A stretch of 64,000 nt of DNA, taken from Lacticaseibacillus rhamnosus (GTDB taxonomy: Bacteria; Bacillota; Bacilli; Lactobacillales; Lactobacillaceae). Of this stretch, positions 42,206-49,749 are shown piece by piece (positions within the stretch are counted from its first letter, which is position 1; every line of letters starts with the position of its first letter). The stretch lies in NCBI RefSeq assembly GCF_900636965.1, contig NZ_LR134331.1:806001-870000 (forward strand), written 5' to 3'. The notes under the pieces are model-generated. The model saw nothing but the letters and a program-made list of their open reading frames with translations. It was not told the DNA's origin and made no database searches. A program made the translations under genes and the position numbers.

Positions 42206-42550
42206 ATGTCTTATCCAACTATGACACTTAAAGAGTTCAATGAGTACATGCAGGAGGGACATTATCAATACTCACTGTTCGTTATTCTGCAACTTGATGA
42301 AGCCGTGGAGTATTTTAAAAAGGCAAAACAAGCCGATGCTGGTATGAAGAAGTTTTGGAACCAGTGGGCGTACGTTACCTTGGTCGATGCCTTAGAGACG
42401 GCTGAGTCAGAATATTTCGGAGAAACTAGTGCTTATCTTCCCACGAAAGAAACTGATCCAGTAACGCGAGTATACTGCCAAAACACATACGATATTTGGC
42501 GAGGATACTTGCAGAAGCTAAACGTGAGTTTACCAGAACAAAAATTTTGA
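42206..42550 (+). CDS. Hypothetical phage protein
   Basis: 114 residues from ATG 42206, one base after the helicase stop, with AAGGTGG upstream; the longer ORF from 42122 overlaps the helicase. Helical: LDEAVEYFKKAKQADAGMKKFW and YCQNTYDIWRGYLQKL. No family recognised. Confidence 0.6.
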   Translation: MSYPTMTLKEFNEYMQEGHYQYSLFVILQLDEAVEYFKKAKQADAGMKKFWNQWAYVTLVDALETAESEYFGETSAYLPTKETDPVTRVYCQNTYDIWRGYLQKLNVSLPEQKF

Positions 42551-42562
42551 GGAGGCAAAAGC

Positions 42563-42850
42563 ATGATTGAGCATGAGAACGAAACTAACAATGCAGGCCA
42601 ATATTGGGCACGTGAACGACTTCGCAACTTTCTTGATGATCATCCCAGCTTGCCAATATACCGTTTTGCTTTGATTGCTGGCGTGAGTCGCATCACTATT
42701 TCTAGTTTTCTTAGTGGCAGAGAGGTAATGATGATCACACTTACAAAGATAGCTAAAGCCATGGGAATATCGCTAGAAAAGCTAAAACAGCCAATTAGCG
42801 AGGAAGAATACAAGGAACTACTGGAGGAATCTTCAAATGCAAGCAATTAA
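42563..42850 (+). CDS. HTH domain phage protein
   Basis: 95 residues, GGAGGC site. XRE-like helix-turn-helix IYRFALIAGVSRITISSFLSGREVMMI followed by LTKIAKAMGISLEKLKQ. Likely a DNA-binding regulator of the middle genes. Overlaps the next gene by 14 bases. Confidence 0.7.
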   Translation: MIEHENETNNAGQYWARERLRNFLDDHPSLPIYRFALIAGVSRITISSFLSGREVMMITLTKIAKAMGISLEKLKQPISEEEYKELLEESSNASN

Positions 42851-43091
42851 AACAAAAATGATGGTCGGTGATCTGGTTATGGTTCCTGATCGAGTATTCA
42901 TGGGCGTGCGTGATCTTGGCGGTGTGGCACGAATCATCAGGATTGAACGATACAACGCCAGAGGAGCAAGACAAGATATTAACAAGCCAGTTGCTTTTGA
43001 CAACAATGCGCCTAAAGAGTTAATCGCAACGGTTGAGATGGTTGACGGCAAGCAACGTCAATATTATCTGAAGGACGTGAAACCAGCGTGA
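42837..43091 (+). CDS. Hypothetical phage protein
   Basis: 84 residues, GGAGGAATC site. Beta-rich pattern (VGDLVMVPDRVFMGV, ARIIRIERYNARG, ELIATVEMVDGK). Overlaps the following RusA gene by 4 bases (GTGA). Function unknown. Confidence 0.6.
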   Translation: MQAIKTKMMVGDLVMVPDRVFMGVRDLGGVARIIRIERYNARGARQDINKPVAFDNNAPKELIATVEMVDGKQRQYYLKDVKPA

Positions 43092-43453
43092 ACAGGATCA
43101 TTATTCCATTGCCCCTCATGACTCTTAATCAGTACATCAAGGTTGAACGAGGCAATATGTTCGGCGGAGCAAAAGTCAAGAAACAAGCAACGGAAACGGT
43201 AATGTTGGCTGTTAGAAAAGCGATGAATCAGGGCGTGAAATTTCAATGGGGAAAACCTCTAAGTTTCGACTGGTACTGGTATGACAAGCGAACAGACCCG
43301 GACAACATCGCGTTTCAGCACAAGTTTATCTTCGACGGCATGCAAAAGGCTGAATTTTTAGAAAACGACAACTGGGATCACATTGTAGAACTGCGAGATC
43401 GGTTCTTTATTGACAAAGCTAATCCGAGAGTTGAAGTCGAAGAGATCGATTAA
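43088..43453 (+). CDS. rusA: RusA-family Holliday junction resolvase
   Basis: 121 residues, GTG start. RusA pattern: PLPLMTLNQYIKVERGN near the N-terminus and the acidic cluster KRTDPDNIAFQHKFIFDGM, AEFLENDNWD that holds the catalytic aspartates. It resolves branched DNA before packaging. Confidence 0.85.
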   Translation: MNRIIIPLPLMTLNQYIKVERGNMFGGAKVKKQATETVMLAVRKAMNQGVKFQWGKPLSFDWYWYDKRTDPDNIAFQHKFIFDGMQKAEFLENDNWDHIVELRDRFFIDKANPRVEVEEID

Positions 43454-43465
43454 GGAGAAAAAATC

Positions 43466-43930
43466 ATGAATAAAAAATTGACATTTACAGTAACTGTTTT
43501 AGCAGGACTTATGTTTGGGGCCGGTGCAACCACCATTGCCGACAATGTTTGGCAAGGTCACCAGAACATCGTGGAGACCAAAAACAATATCGACAAGCTG
43601 ACGGCTAAGATTCACGCTTCAAAATCTAGCTTGTCCGATTTGCAGCATCAGTTGTCTGACGCGCAGGCACAGTATGCGTCCCTAAAACAGCAATACGACA
43701 ACGACATGGCAAGCAAAGATGCCGAGATTCAGCAAAAGATCATTGAAGGACAGCGAGCAGTTGCCCAGAAACAGGCTGAGGTCGATGCTAAACAGCAGAC
43801 CATCAATGATCTTACATCTCAGTTAGAAGCCGCCAAACAGGCAAACAATGACTTATCACAAGCCATCAAAGACGCACAGAGCATCAAGGACTATTCCGAT
43901 CAGGCTGTGAAGTCAGTCAACGCGAAATGA
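43466..43930 (+). CDS. Membrane-anchored coiled-coil phage protein
   Basis: 154 residues, AAGGAGAAAA site. Residues about 5-27 are a signal-anchor (LTFTVTVLAGLMFGAGATTIA), the remainder almost entirely coiled coil rich in Gln/Lys/Asp (SDLQHQLSDAQAQYASLKQQ). If exported, the coil would lie outside the membrane. Function unknown; a spanin-like or exclusion role is only speculation. Confidence 0.65.
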   Translation: MNKKLTFTVTVLAGLMFGAGATTIADNVWQGHQNIVETKNNIDKLTAKIHASKSSLSDLQHQLSDAQAQYASLKQQYDNDMASKDAEIQQKIIEGQRAVAQKQAEVDAKQQTINDLTSQLEAAKQANNDLSQAIKDAQSIKDYSDQAVKSVNAK

Positions 43931-43941
43931 GAGGCACACAA

Positions 43942-44127
43942 ATGTACGTAGTAGCAGGCTTAAACACAAGAACCGAGTATTACCGAGCAAAGTATCAATC
44001 TCAGTGTATCCGCTGGATAAACGAGAACATGGCCAAGCACACGGAATCGCACAACACCCGTGGCGATGACATTAAAGTCGATATTCCGGAACCACTGATT
44101 ATCAAGAAAGAGGAGGACGAAAAATGA
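43942..44127 (+). CDS. Small phage protein
   Basis: 61 residues from ATG 43942, with GAGAGG 7 bases upstream (the ATG at 43927 precedes that site). YVVAGLNTRTEYYRAKYQSQ and a charged C-terminus. Overlaps the DUF1642 gene by ATGA. Confidence 0.5.
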   Translation: MYVVAGLNTRTEYYRAKYQSQCIRWINENMAKHTESHNTRGDDIKVDIPEPLIIKKEEDEK

Positions 44128-44630
44128 GCGAAGAGAAAATATACCTTATTAAGAACGATCATGGGGAATACTTGACCGTTGAGCGTACGGCACCTTGGTG
44201 GAACAGTCCGGTAGGAACCGCTGTAAGAAATATTGATGTTGCGCTTGCATGGGCGGAAAAGTATGGCGGTCACGTTGTCACGTTCGTTGAGGAGCCTAAA
44301 AAGGTAGTCCTAACCAAGGAGCAAGCCGAAATCGTTGAACGTGCACATAGCGGCAAGTTCCCAGCAGCCAGCATTGCTTTCTATGGCGATGATGACGAAG
44401 AGCCGCTGATGAATGCTTACGTCAACGGCTACACCGTGGCAAAGGAGAAGAAGTATAACGTCAAGGTGCCACATACCAAAGAGGTTTGGTATTACAAGTC
44501 CGGCGATACAGATTTGTTAACGATTTGCCCAGCGGATAAAGAACTTCGTGGCAAGTTCACCGAAGCAGAGATCGAGCACTACGGCTTGCAATACTGCGAA
44601 AAAGAAGAGGTGACTGACGATGACGAATAA
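44124..44630 (+). CDS. DUF1642 family phage protein
   Basis: 168 residues, GAGGAGG site. The N-terminal strand-rich half (KIYLIKNDHGEYLTVERT) precedes a DUF1642-like half with EEPLMNAYVNGYTVAKEKKYNVKVP. Common in the middle region of lactic acid bacteria phages; role unknown. Confidence 0.7.
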   Translation: MSEEKIYLIKNDHGEYLTVERTAPWWNSPVGTAVRNIDVALAWAEKYGGHVVTFVEEPKKVVLTKEQAEIVERAHSGKFPAASIAFYGDDDEEPLMNAYVNGYTVAKEKKYNVKVPHTKEVWYYKSGDTDLLTICPADKELRGKFTEAEIEHYGLQYCEKEEVTDDDE

Positions 44631-44796
44631 AGCCGACATAGACGCTGCGCAAAAGGCCATCGATGCCGCGAACAATGCGATCAACAAACTTGATCTGTGT
44701 GGCCTGTATGATTGCGCGTGGCAAGCACATGATGGCTATCAACGCATCATCGATTACAACAAGGAACAGTTGGAGGTGACTGACGATGAGCAATGA
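44620..44796 (+). CDS. 58-residue phage protein
   Basis: ATG 44620 preceded by GAGGTGACTGACG, the same leader that precedes the next gene. Contains ADIDAAQKAIDAANNAINKL (amphipathic helix) and LYDCAWQAHDGYQRI. Overlaps both neighbours by 11 bases, typical of a coupled operon. Confidence 0.55.
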   Translation: MTNKADIDAAQKAIDAANNAINKLDLCGLYDCAWQAHDGYQRIIDYNKEQLEVTDDEQ

Positions 44797-45103
44797 GACG
44801 AAGCAAGACGTGTTCAACGCATTAATGGCTGACATGTCACACGGTTCAGAACAATGGCGTGCCAGATATGACGCCGCGTTTCCAGATAATCTGCCGGTTA
44901 TTCCGAAAGCGGTAGGCGATGTGATTGTAAAACTCAAACACAAAAAATTCTCTCTATCCGGAACGATGAGCTACGCCGCAGTAGTTTCTTTATCTCCATG
45001 GATGACGTTTGAACATGAGGACACCTTCGCCCTTGCATGGGTGCTAGGTGTATGGCGCGTTGAGGAAACCGGCGAAATTGTGAAATTGGAGGAAGAAAAA
45101 TGA
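44786..45103 (+). CDS. Hypothetical phage protein
   Basis: 105 residues, GGAGGTGACTGACG leader. The C-terminal segment FALAWVLGVWRVEETGEIVKL resembles the end of DUF1642-type proteins. Function unknown. Confidence 0.55.
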   Translation: MSNETKQDVFNALMADMSHGSEQWRARYDAAFPDNLPVIPKAVGDVIVKLKHKKFSLSGTMSYAAVVSLSPWMTFEHEDTFALAWVLGVWRVEETGEIVKLEEEK

Positions 45104-45309
45104 GTAAACATTATGAAGAAATGAGCCAACTGGATAGGACCGATAAAAAAATGAAATTCAAGATTGTGGGTCGCAATGGCGAAACCAAAATCAAGGAATT
45201 CAGGTCTCAGTACGAAGCAGATTTATACTGCGAGCGTCTCAACTATGAGCGGTTGGAACGCCTTGGCTTGATTGAGCACCTGAACATGACAGCAATCAAA
45301 TTTGATTAG
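45100..45309 (+). CDS. Small phage protein
   Basis: 69 residues, GGAGGAAG site, ATGA overlap. Charged; FKIVGRNGETKIKEFRS then YEADLYCERLNYERLERLG. Not recognised. Confidence 0.5.
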   Translation: MSKHYEEMSQLDRTDKKMKFKIVGRNGETKIKEFRSQYEADLYCERLNYERLERLGLIEHLNMTAIKFD

Positions 45310-45364
45310 GAGTACGTCACATTGGCAACATCTTTGAAGACAAACAGCTATTGGAGGGAAAGCA

Positions 45365-45436
45365 ATGATTGCCGTAATGCTGCTAATCTCAGGCGCTGCA
45401 ATGTGGATGTGGGCTAACTGGGAAAGGATCAAATGA
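45365..45436 (+). CDS. 23-residue membrane micropeptide
   Basis: ATG 45365 with TTGGAGGGAAAGC upstream. One hydrophobic helix (MIAVMLLISGAAMWMWANW) and a basic end. Only the ribosome site and position support it. Confidence 0.35.
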   Translation: MIAVMLLISGAAMWMWANWERIK

Positions 45437-45440
45437 TTGT

Positions 45441-45470
45441 AAACAAAAAGCGCGCCTAATGAGGGACGCG
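45441..45470. other. A-run plus GC hairpin
   Basis: AAAAAGCGCG...CGCGC. Read on the minus strand it is an intrinsic terminator with a T-run, although no minus-strand gene is present. A GGAGGCCAA/TTGGCCTCC inverted repeat (45471-45532) follows it. Confidence 0.5.
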
Positions 45471-45653
45471 CCGGAGGCCAAACGTACGATTGAGAGTGAA
45501 TGAAATCAAAGATTAGGAGTTGGCCTCCAATGACAGTATAGCAAACGCACATGTTGAACGCACGTTTAAGGCATCAAAAAAGCGCACCACGAAGGCACGC
45601 TTATCCCCAAAACTTTTACAAATTTAATTATACCATAAGGGGTGGCGCTTGTG

Positions 45654-46082
45654 ATGGAGCTTTTATCAATTAGCGATGAAAAGGATCGGGAAGCAGTCGA
45701 AAATATCCTAAATAAATACCGAGCAGAGCGTGGATTCATAAAGGCGCCAGTCAATCCAAAGATCACTAGTGCATGGGGAGACGGAACTTCTGCCAGCACT
45801 GTTCAGCGTCCGCTGTATGCACAGCAGCGTTTGGAAAGACAAGAATCGGCACGTAAGTTCTGTGAATGGTGCGACAGTTGTATTGCATCAATGCCGAAAC
45901 AATCACATCAGCGTTTATTAAGGGTGCGCTATTGCGATGGGCCAGAAACAGATACGCCAGACGGTGATGCAATGAATATTCTCGATATATCTGCAGCAAC
46001 CTACACACGCAGAAAGAAAAATGCGTTGTTAGCAGCGGCCTGGTACTTTGGCGTCACACCCAGAAAAAGTAGTGAGCAATAA
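45654..46082 (+). CDS. ArpU family late-gene transcriptional regulator
   Basis: 142 residues from ATG 45654; the in-frame GTG at 45642 lies in the AGGGGTGG ribosome site. Resembles ArpU/RinA-type phage regulators, with LLRVRYCDGPETDT then a C-terminal sigma-70 region-4-like helix-turn-helix (LDISAATYTRRKKNALLAAAWYFG). Such proteins activate the late packaging and morphogenesis operon. It is the last gene before the late control region. Confidence 0.75.
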   Translation: MELLSISDEKDREAVENILNKYRAERGFIKAPVNPKITSAWGDGTSASTVQRPLYAQQRLERQESARKFCEWCDSCIASMPKQSHQRLLRVRYCDGPETDTPDGDAMNILDISAATYTRRKKNALLAAAWYFGVTPRKSSEQ

Positions 46083-46230
46083 ATGATCGATGAATGAGGA
46101 CTATTTGAGGACTAATTGATTGATAAATGAGTGGCGAACTAAAAACGGAATCCCTTATGATTGTATTGTGCCAAAGGTGAGAAACCTGAGACACCGCATT
46201 TTTCCTCCGAGCCTCAGTGATGATAAAGCT
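46083..46230. promoter_or_regulatory. Putative late control region
   Basis: TGAGGACTA occurs twice, at 46095 and 46106, exactly one helical turn apart, right behind the ArpU gene and before the structured RNA cluster. Promoter elements are not clear. Confidence 0.4.
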
Positions 46231-46295
46231 GTGGCAAGGCGTGGCAATGAGGACTGGCTGAGATAGTCAGGCGGGTTCGATTCCCGTATGCCACA
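46231..46295 (+). tRNA. tRNA-like sequence 1 (D-arm missing, non-canonical anticodon loop)
   Basis: Strong T-arm GCGGG-TTCGATT-CCCGT, then ATGCCAC-A, pairing with GTGGCAA (last pair mismatched). An identical GTGGCAA recurs at 46241, so the 5' end is ambiguous (65 or 55 bases). A GACTG/TAGTC stem carries the loop GCTGAGA, in which the universal U33 is C. No D-stem can be drawn. CCA is not encoded. Confidence 0.5.
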
Positions 46296-46358
46296 TTGTC
46301 CAGTTTAGCGACCGGACAAAGCTTGCGACGACCCCATCTGACACTGGGAGAGCGAGCA

Positions 46359-46435
46359 GCAACCGATTGAGATAGGCTCACCGACTAAAGTTCGCGCGTG
46401 CGTCGGTGTCGCGGGTTCAAATCCCGCCGGTTGCA
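46359..46435 (+). tRNA. tRNA-like sequence 2 (16-base anticodon loop)
   Basis: Perfect acceptor GCAACCG/CGGTTGC with discriminator A, D-stem TGAG/CTCA with a 5-base loop, T-arm GCGGG-TTCAAAT-CCCGC in canonical spacing, stem CCGAC/GTCGG in the anticodon position with a 16-base loop instead of 7. No anticodon can be assigned. Confidence 0.55.
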
Positions 46436-46437
46436 TT

Positions 46438-46552
46438 GCACGAGATGGCTGAGTGGTCTAAAACACAGCACCTGCCCTGAATGACGATTATGGAGGAATG
46501 CGGCCGCATTTAACTACGTCATTAACCGTTGGTTCGAATCCAACTCTCGTGC
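46438..46552 (+). tRNA. tRNA-like sequence 3 (class II-like, anticodon arm replaced)
   Basis: Acceptor CACGAGA/TCTCGTG extended by a G-C pair, D-stem GCTG/CAGC with an AGTGGTCTAAAA-type loop like tRNA-Leu, and T-arm GTTGG-TTCGAAT-CCAAC. Between D- and T-arms no standard anticodon arm forms; instead AATGACG/CGTCATT pairs over a loop containing the palindrome AATGCGGCCGCATT. About 115 bases. Confidence 0.5.
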
Positions 46553-46616
46553 CTTCACCACCTCAATGTAGTATTCCAGTTCATGCTGGGGTACTATTCT
46601 TTTGAGGTGATTGAAA

Positions 46617-47282
46617 GTGAAGCTGCCACTGTATGAGCGAATTGGTGATTTTGTCTTAGGAATATTCCACGTAATGAAAACAAAGTGGGACAAGATTATT
46701 CCAATAATAATATCAATAGTTTCGGTTGCGATCAGTTTGAATACGTGGAATAGTTATAGGACAGCAAATGAAGAATACATGCAAAGGTCAAATCAAGCGT
46801 TGGTAAACTCTTCTAAACTAGCCGAAACTGACATTGATATTTTGACTGGAAAAGTTGCAGAGTCAGATCACATAGCCGTTACAAAAAATCAAATTGACTA
46901 TCAAATATATAGCTTGAAACAAAATTTGAAAGTAATTGAAGATATTCAAATAACTCGTTTGCCTCAACGCAATTCAATGAATTACCAAGTCTATCGCAAG
47001 GACTTAGCTGATGTCATTTATCGATTAAATGCCAAAGTAACTGAGCTGTTTGAAAATAAAAAGTACAAGCAGTCTTTCTATCTAACTGCAGGAGACCGGG
47101 AAGACTTCATGAATTCATTGGCTGTAGTTAGACGGGTTCTTCTTGACGACAGAAATGCTTTGCAGAAGAGGAATGATCTAGCCACAAAATACTTAAAGTT
47201 CAATCAAAAATTCCAAGAAAAGAACGGTAAGGATTTGAATGAAAGAGTCAGTGGCGATTTGAACGTATATGGAGGGAAATAA
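46617..47282 (+). CDS. Membrane-anchored coiled-coil protein of unknown function
   Basis: 221 residues from GTG 46617 with GAGGTG 9 bases upstream. One membrane helix (about 24-42, KIIPIIISIVSVAISLNTW) is followed by a largely helical soluble domain of about 170 residues (NQIDYQIYSLKQNLKVIEDI, YRKDLADVIYRLNAKVTELF). It is separated from the tRNA-like cluster by 64 bases and coupled to a 31-residue membrane peptide, then terminators. This two-gene cassette is flanked by control elements and looks like a moron; role unknown. Confidence 0.65.
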   Translation: MKLPLYERIGDFVLGIFHVMKTKWDKIIPIIISIVSVAISLNTWNSYRTANEEYMQRSNQALVNSSKLAETDIDILTGKVAESDHIAVTKNQIDYQIYSLKQNLKVIEDIQITRLPQRNSMNYQVYRKDLADVIYRLNAKVTELFENKKYKQSFYLTAGDREDFMNSLAVVRRVLLDDRNALQKRNDLATKYLKFNQKFQEKNGKDLNERVSGDLNVYGGK

Positions 47283-47283
47283 A

Positions 47284-47379
47284 ATGATTCTTTTTAGTCT
47301 TTTTCTAGGAATATTTAGTTTGTGCTTTTCTGTTTGTAATCTCGGATCAAGCGACATCAAACGAAAGACAAATCGGTGA
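47284..47379 (+). CDS. 31-residue membrane micropeptide
   Basis: ATG one base after the previous stop codon, GGAGGG 8 bases upstream. LFSLFLGIFSLCFSVC is one hydrophobic helix, then a basic tail (IKRKTNR). The ribosome site and coupling give it more support than most ORFs of this size. Confidence 0.5.
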   Translation: MILFSLFLGIFSLCFSVCNLGSSDIKRKTNR

Positions 47380-47385
47380 GATATC

Positions 47386-47449
47386 AAGACGCCACGGCGT
47401 CTTTTTATTTACCCAAGCACTCCGCCGAACGGTGAGGTGCTATTTTTGT
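47386..47449 (+). terminator. Two tandem terminators behind the membrane-protein cassette
   Basis: GACGCC/GGCGTC followed by TTTTTATTT, then AGCAC...GTGCT followed by ATTTTT. They close the cassette upstream of the late operon. Confidence 0.7.
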
Positions 47450-47454
47450 GCAAC

Positions 47455-47850
47455 AAAAAGGCCCTCTGAGCGATTAACTGAGGGCCTAGCTACCGGTGTT
47501 TACTGAGGTGAAACAACGGTACCAAAAAAGAGTATAACACATGTAGCAATAAATCGGATTAAAAAAGCCCTCAGAGACCAGTCCAAGAGCCAAAAGAATG
47601 AAAAAACGAAATACTTGTGTGAGCAGCAGCGGTTGACTTGGAGGAGAAAAGACACTACTCACGCATATATATTAGCACATTCCTTATAGAAGATACTAAA
47701 ATAGCCCTCGGTTGGGGGCCGAGAGCCTAAAGATAGGGTATTACAGAGGAGTGAAAATGAGTATCTGTTGGGAACAATTTAATTCTAACTCATCGAAATT
47801 TTTTAAGCAACAAAAAAGCTTTCGGGTCCGAATCCGAGGGCTTAAGAACT
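47455..47850. repeat. Array of four A-run/GC-hairpin elements
   Basis: At about 47455, 47561, 47697 and 47811 an A5-6 run is followed by AGGCCCTC or AGC-CTC/TTCGG and the complementary GAGGGCCT/GAGGGCTT type arm. Each is an intrinsic terminator when read on the minus strand. Each is followed 25-60 bases later by a purine-rich AGGAG-like motif. A 36-codon ORF at 47757 (with GAGGAG upstream) overlaps the last hairpin and is doubtful. Otherwise this 540-base gap before 47925 holds no gene. Confidence 0.55.
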
Positions 47851-47924
47851 CGGGAAGTTCTTCATGAGAATGTGAGCAGCGTCATCAAACTGCTCACGGT
47901 CATTATATTTCAGGAGGCGAGTAG

Positions 47925-49142
47925 ATGCAATGGACAGATGAACAGATCGGTGACATTAGGAAGCTCGCCTCTGAAGGCTTTACCAGACGCGAGACAGCCG
48001 ACAAACTCGGAATTAGCTATGATGCGCTTCAAGGTAAAGCAAGACGGCTTGGCATCGAGTTCCAAAAACCAGCCAAGAATGAATACGATTCAGCGAAAAC
48101 AGATAGAAACAGCAAACCCGTTGATAGAAAAGTCGCTCTTAATGCTGATGGTAGTCAAACAGTCACGGCCTTAATGAGACTCAAGCATGAGCCAAATAAA
48201 GACCCACGAACTTTGATGGAGTTGTGTGGATACGATCCTGATAAGTTCGAGATGGTCTTAGGCGACTACAAAGTTTATGAGCAGCATAGTACCGAAGACG
48301 GCACAGTTCCGCAGTATAGCATTCATATTCGCGTAAAGCCGAAACAAGGCTTATCGATAAATGAAATGGCTGAAGCGTTCAACGACAAAATCATTCCGGT
48401 CAATTACGGCATGAAGAAATCGGGCGATCGCAACTTAGTCATCCCATTGCCTGACCTGCATTTTGGCTGGACAACATTCGCCGATCTAAAAGACATGGTG
48501 AGTCAACTTAGAGAGATAATCATGGACGGCTACAACGAGATTGTGATCGAGCAATTGGGAGATCTGTTCCATAGTGATCAGATTCATGCAACACAAACGG
48601 TTAGAGGAACACAATTAGATCACGCAAACATGCGTCAGGCATTCCATGATGCTGTGAAGTTGTTTGATCAGATTATTCCGCTGGCAATTGAATATAGCAA
48701 TCGCGTCTCAATAAAGAGCGTGTTCGGTAACCATTCAGGTGATCTCGAATACGCTTTTCTTTATGCGCTAATAGATCGCTATCCGCAAGTACACGTTGAT
48801 CTCAATGACAGTAATCCGGCAACCGACTGGCGCTGTGCATACTTGCTAGGGCATGTTGGCATTATGCTCGCCCACGGAGATGTAGCCAAGGACAAGCTGA
48901 CAGGGCTTTTCCCATTTGAGTACAAAAAGATATTCAATATGGCAAAAACATACGAACTTCACTCAGGCCACTATCATAGCGAGCGGTTTAAAGATGATCG
49001 TGGCATTATGTGGCGCCAGCTTGGAACAGCAAAGCCAAATGATCCCTATGAGATTAAGAATGGCTTCACCACGGGCAAACATCTGCTGTATGCGTTCGTT
49101 TATGACGATGAAAGGCTACGGTGCACTTATGAACTCAACTGA
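47925..49142 (+). CDS. Phage calcineurin-like metallophosphoesterase with N-terminal HTH
   Basis: 405 residues, CAGGAGGCG site. Residues 1-45 form a homeodomain-like HTH (IRKLASEGFTRRETADKLGISYDALQGKARRLG). Residues about 165-390 are a metallophosphoesterase: IPLPDLHFGW (D-x-H), LGDLFHSD (GD), FGNHSGDLEY (GNH), LAHGDVAKD (HGD), HSGHYHSER (GHxH). It probably cuts or processes DNA; this pair of domains is common near phage terminase genes. Exact substrate unknown. Confidence 0.8.
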   Translation: MQWTDEQIGDIRKLASEGFTRRETADKLGISYDALQGKARRLGIEFQKPAKNEYDSAKTDRNSKPVDRKVALNADGSQTVTALMRLKHEPNKDPRTLMELCGYDPDKFEMVLGDYKVYEQHSTEDGTVPQYSIHIRVKPKQGLSINEMAEAFNDKIIPVNYGMKKSGDRNLVIPLPDLHFGWTTFADLKDMVSQLREIIMDGYNEIVIEQLGDLFHSDQIHATQTVRGTQLDHANMRQAFHDAVKLFDQIIPLAIEYSNRVSIKSVFGNHSGDLEYAFLYALIDRYPQVHVDLNDSNPATDWRCAYLLGHVGIMLAHGDVAKDKLTGLFPFEYKKIFNMAKTYELHSGHYHSERFKDDRGIMWRQLGTAKPNDPYEIKNGFTTGKHLLYAFVYDDERLRCTYELN

Positions 49143-49659
49143 AGTTTGGAAAGATATTGAAGATTACAAAGGACTATATCAGGTTAGCAATCTTGGCCGA
49201 GTAAGGAGTCTTGACCGTGTAGACATGCGAGGAAACCACTTAAAAGGGAAAGTGCTCGCTTACAATTTAGCAGGTGCTGGGTATCTTCAGGTTGGCCTGC
49301 ATCGAGATGGAAAAGTTGAGCAAAAACTCGTTCACCGTCTTGTGAGTGAAGCATTTCTGCCGAACCCCGACAACTTGCCCGAAGTCAACCACAAAGACGA
49401 AGACAAGACAAACAACAATGTATCTAATCTGGAATGGTGCACAAGACTTTACAATATGACATATGGTACTTTAGTTGAACGCATGGCAAAGGCGAACGGA
49501 AGTCCGGTTTATGTAATCACTAGCTCAGGACACCGGTACTACTTCGACAGTATTAAGAAAGCCTCGAGACTTCTCGGACTGAAGGACACTGGAGTACATG
49601 CTTGCCTTTGTGGCAGGCAAAAACATCACCACGGCTATACATTCGAGTTGGCGGTGTAG
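49129..49659 (+). CDS. HNH homing endonuclease (NUMOD4-HNH-NUMOD1)
   Basis: 176 residues from ATG 49129, overlapping the previous gene by 14 bases. NUMOD4 motif EVWKDIEDYKGLYQVSNLGRVRSL, HNH core LVHRLVSEAFLPNPDNLPEVNHKDEDKTNN with WCTRLYNM, then NUMOD1-like SIKKASRLLGLKDTGVHACL near the end. Typical free-standing mobile endonuclease gene inserted between phage genes. Confidence 0.88.
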   Translation: MNSTEVWKDIEDYKGLYQVSNLGRVRSLDRVDMRGNHLKGKVLAYNLAGAGYLQVGLHRDGKVEQKLVHRLVSEAFLPNPDNLPEVNHKDEDKTNNNVSNLEWCTRLYNMTYGTLVERMAKANGSPVYVITSSGHRYYFDSIKKASRLLGLKDTGVHACLCGRQKHHHGYTFELAV

Positions 49660-49749
49660 GTCATGTCAGGTATGAAAAGAGTCAGCTACGGGTACGTTAG
49701 CCACACAGAGCAAGCAATAATTGAGAAATTATCGAGAGAAGAGAAACAC

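Noticed and set aside
47757-47867. 36-codon ORF MSICWEQFNSNS... with a fair ribosome site
   Set aside because: Its second half is the arms of a hairpin of the repeat array, so coding is doubtful; mentioned only in the array entry.
49663-49749. 29-codon upstream extension of the redoxin ORF
   Set aside because: The ribosome site and family alignment favour ATG 49750; the extension may be a separate peptide but cannot be demonstrated.
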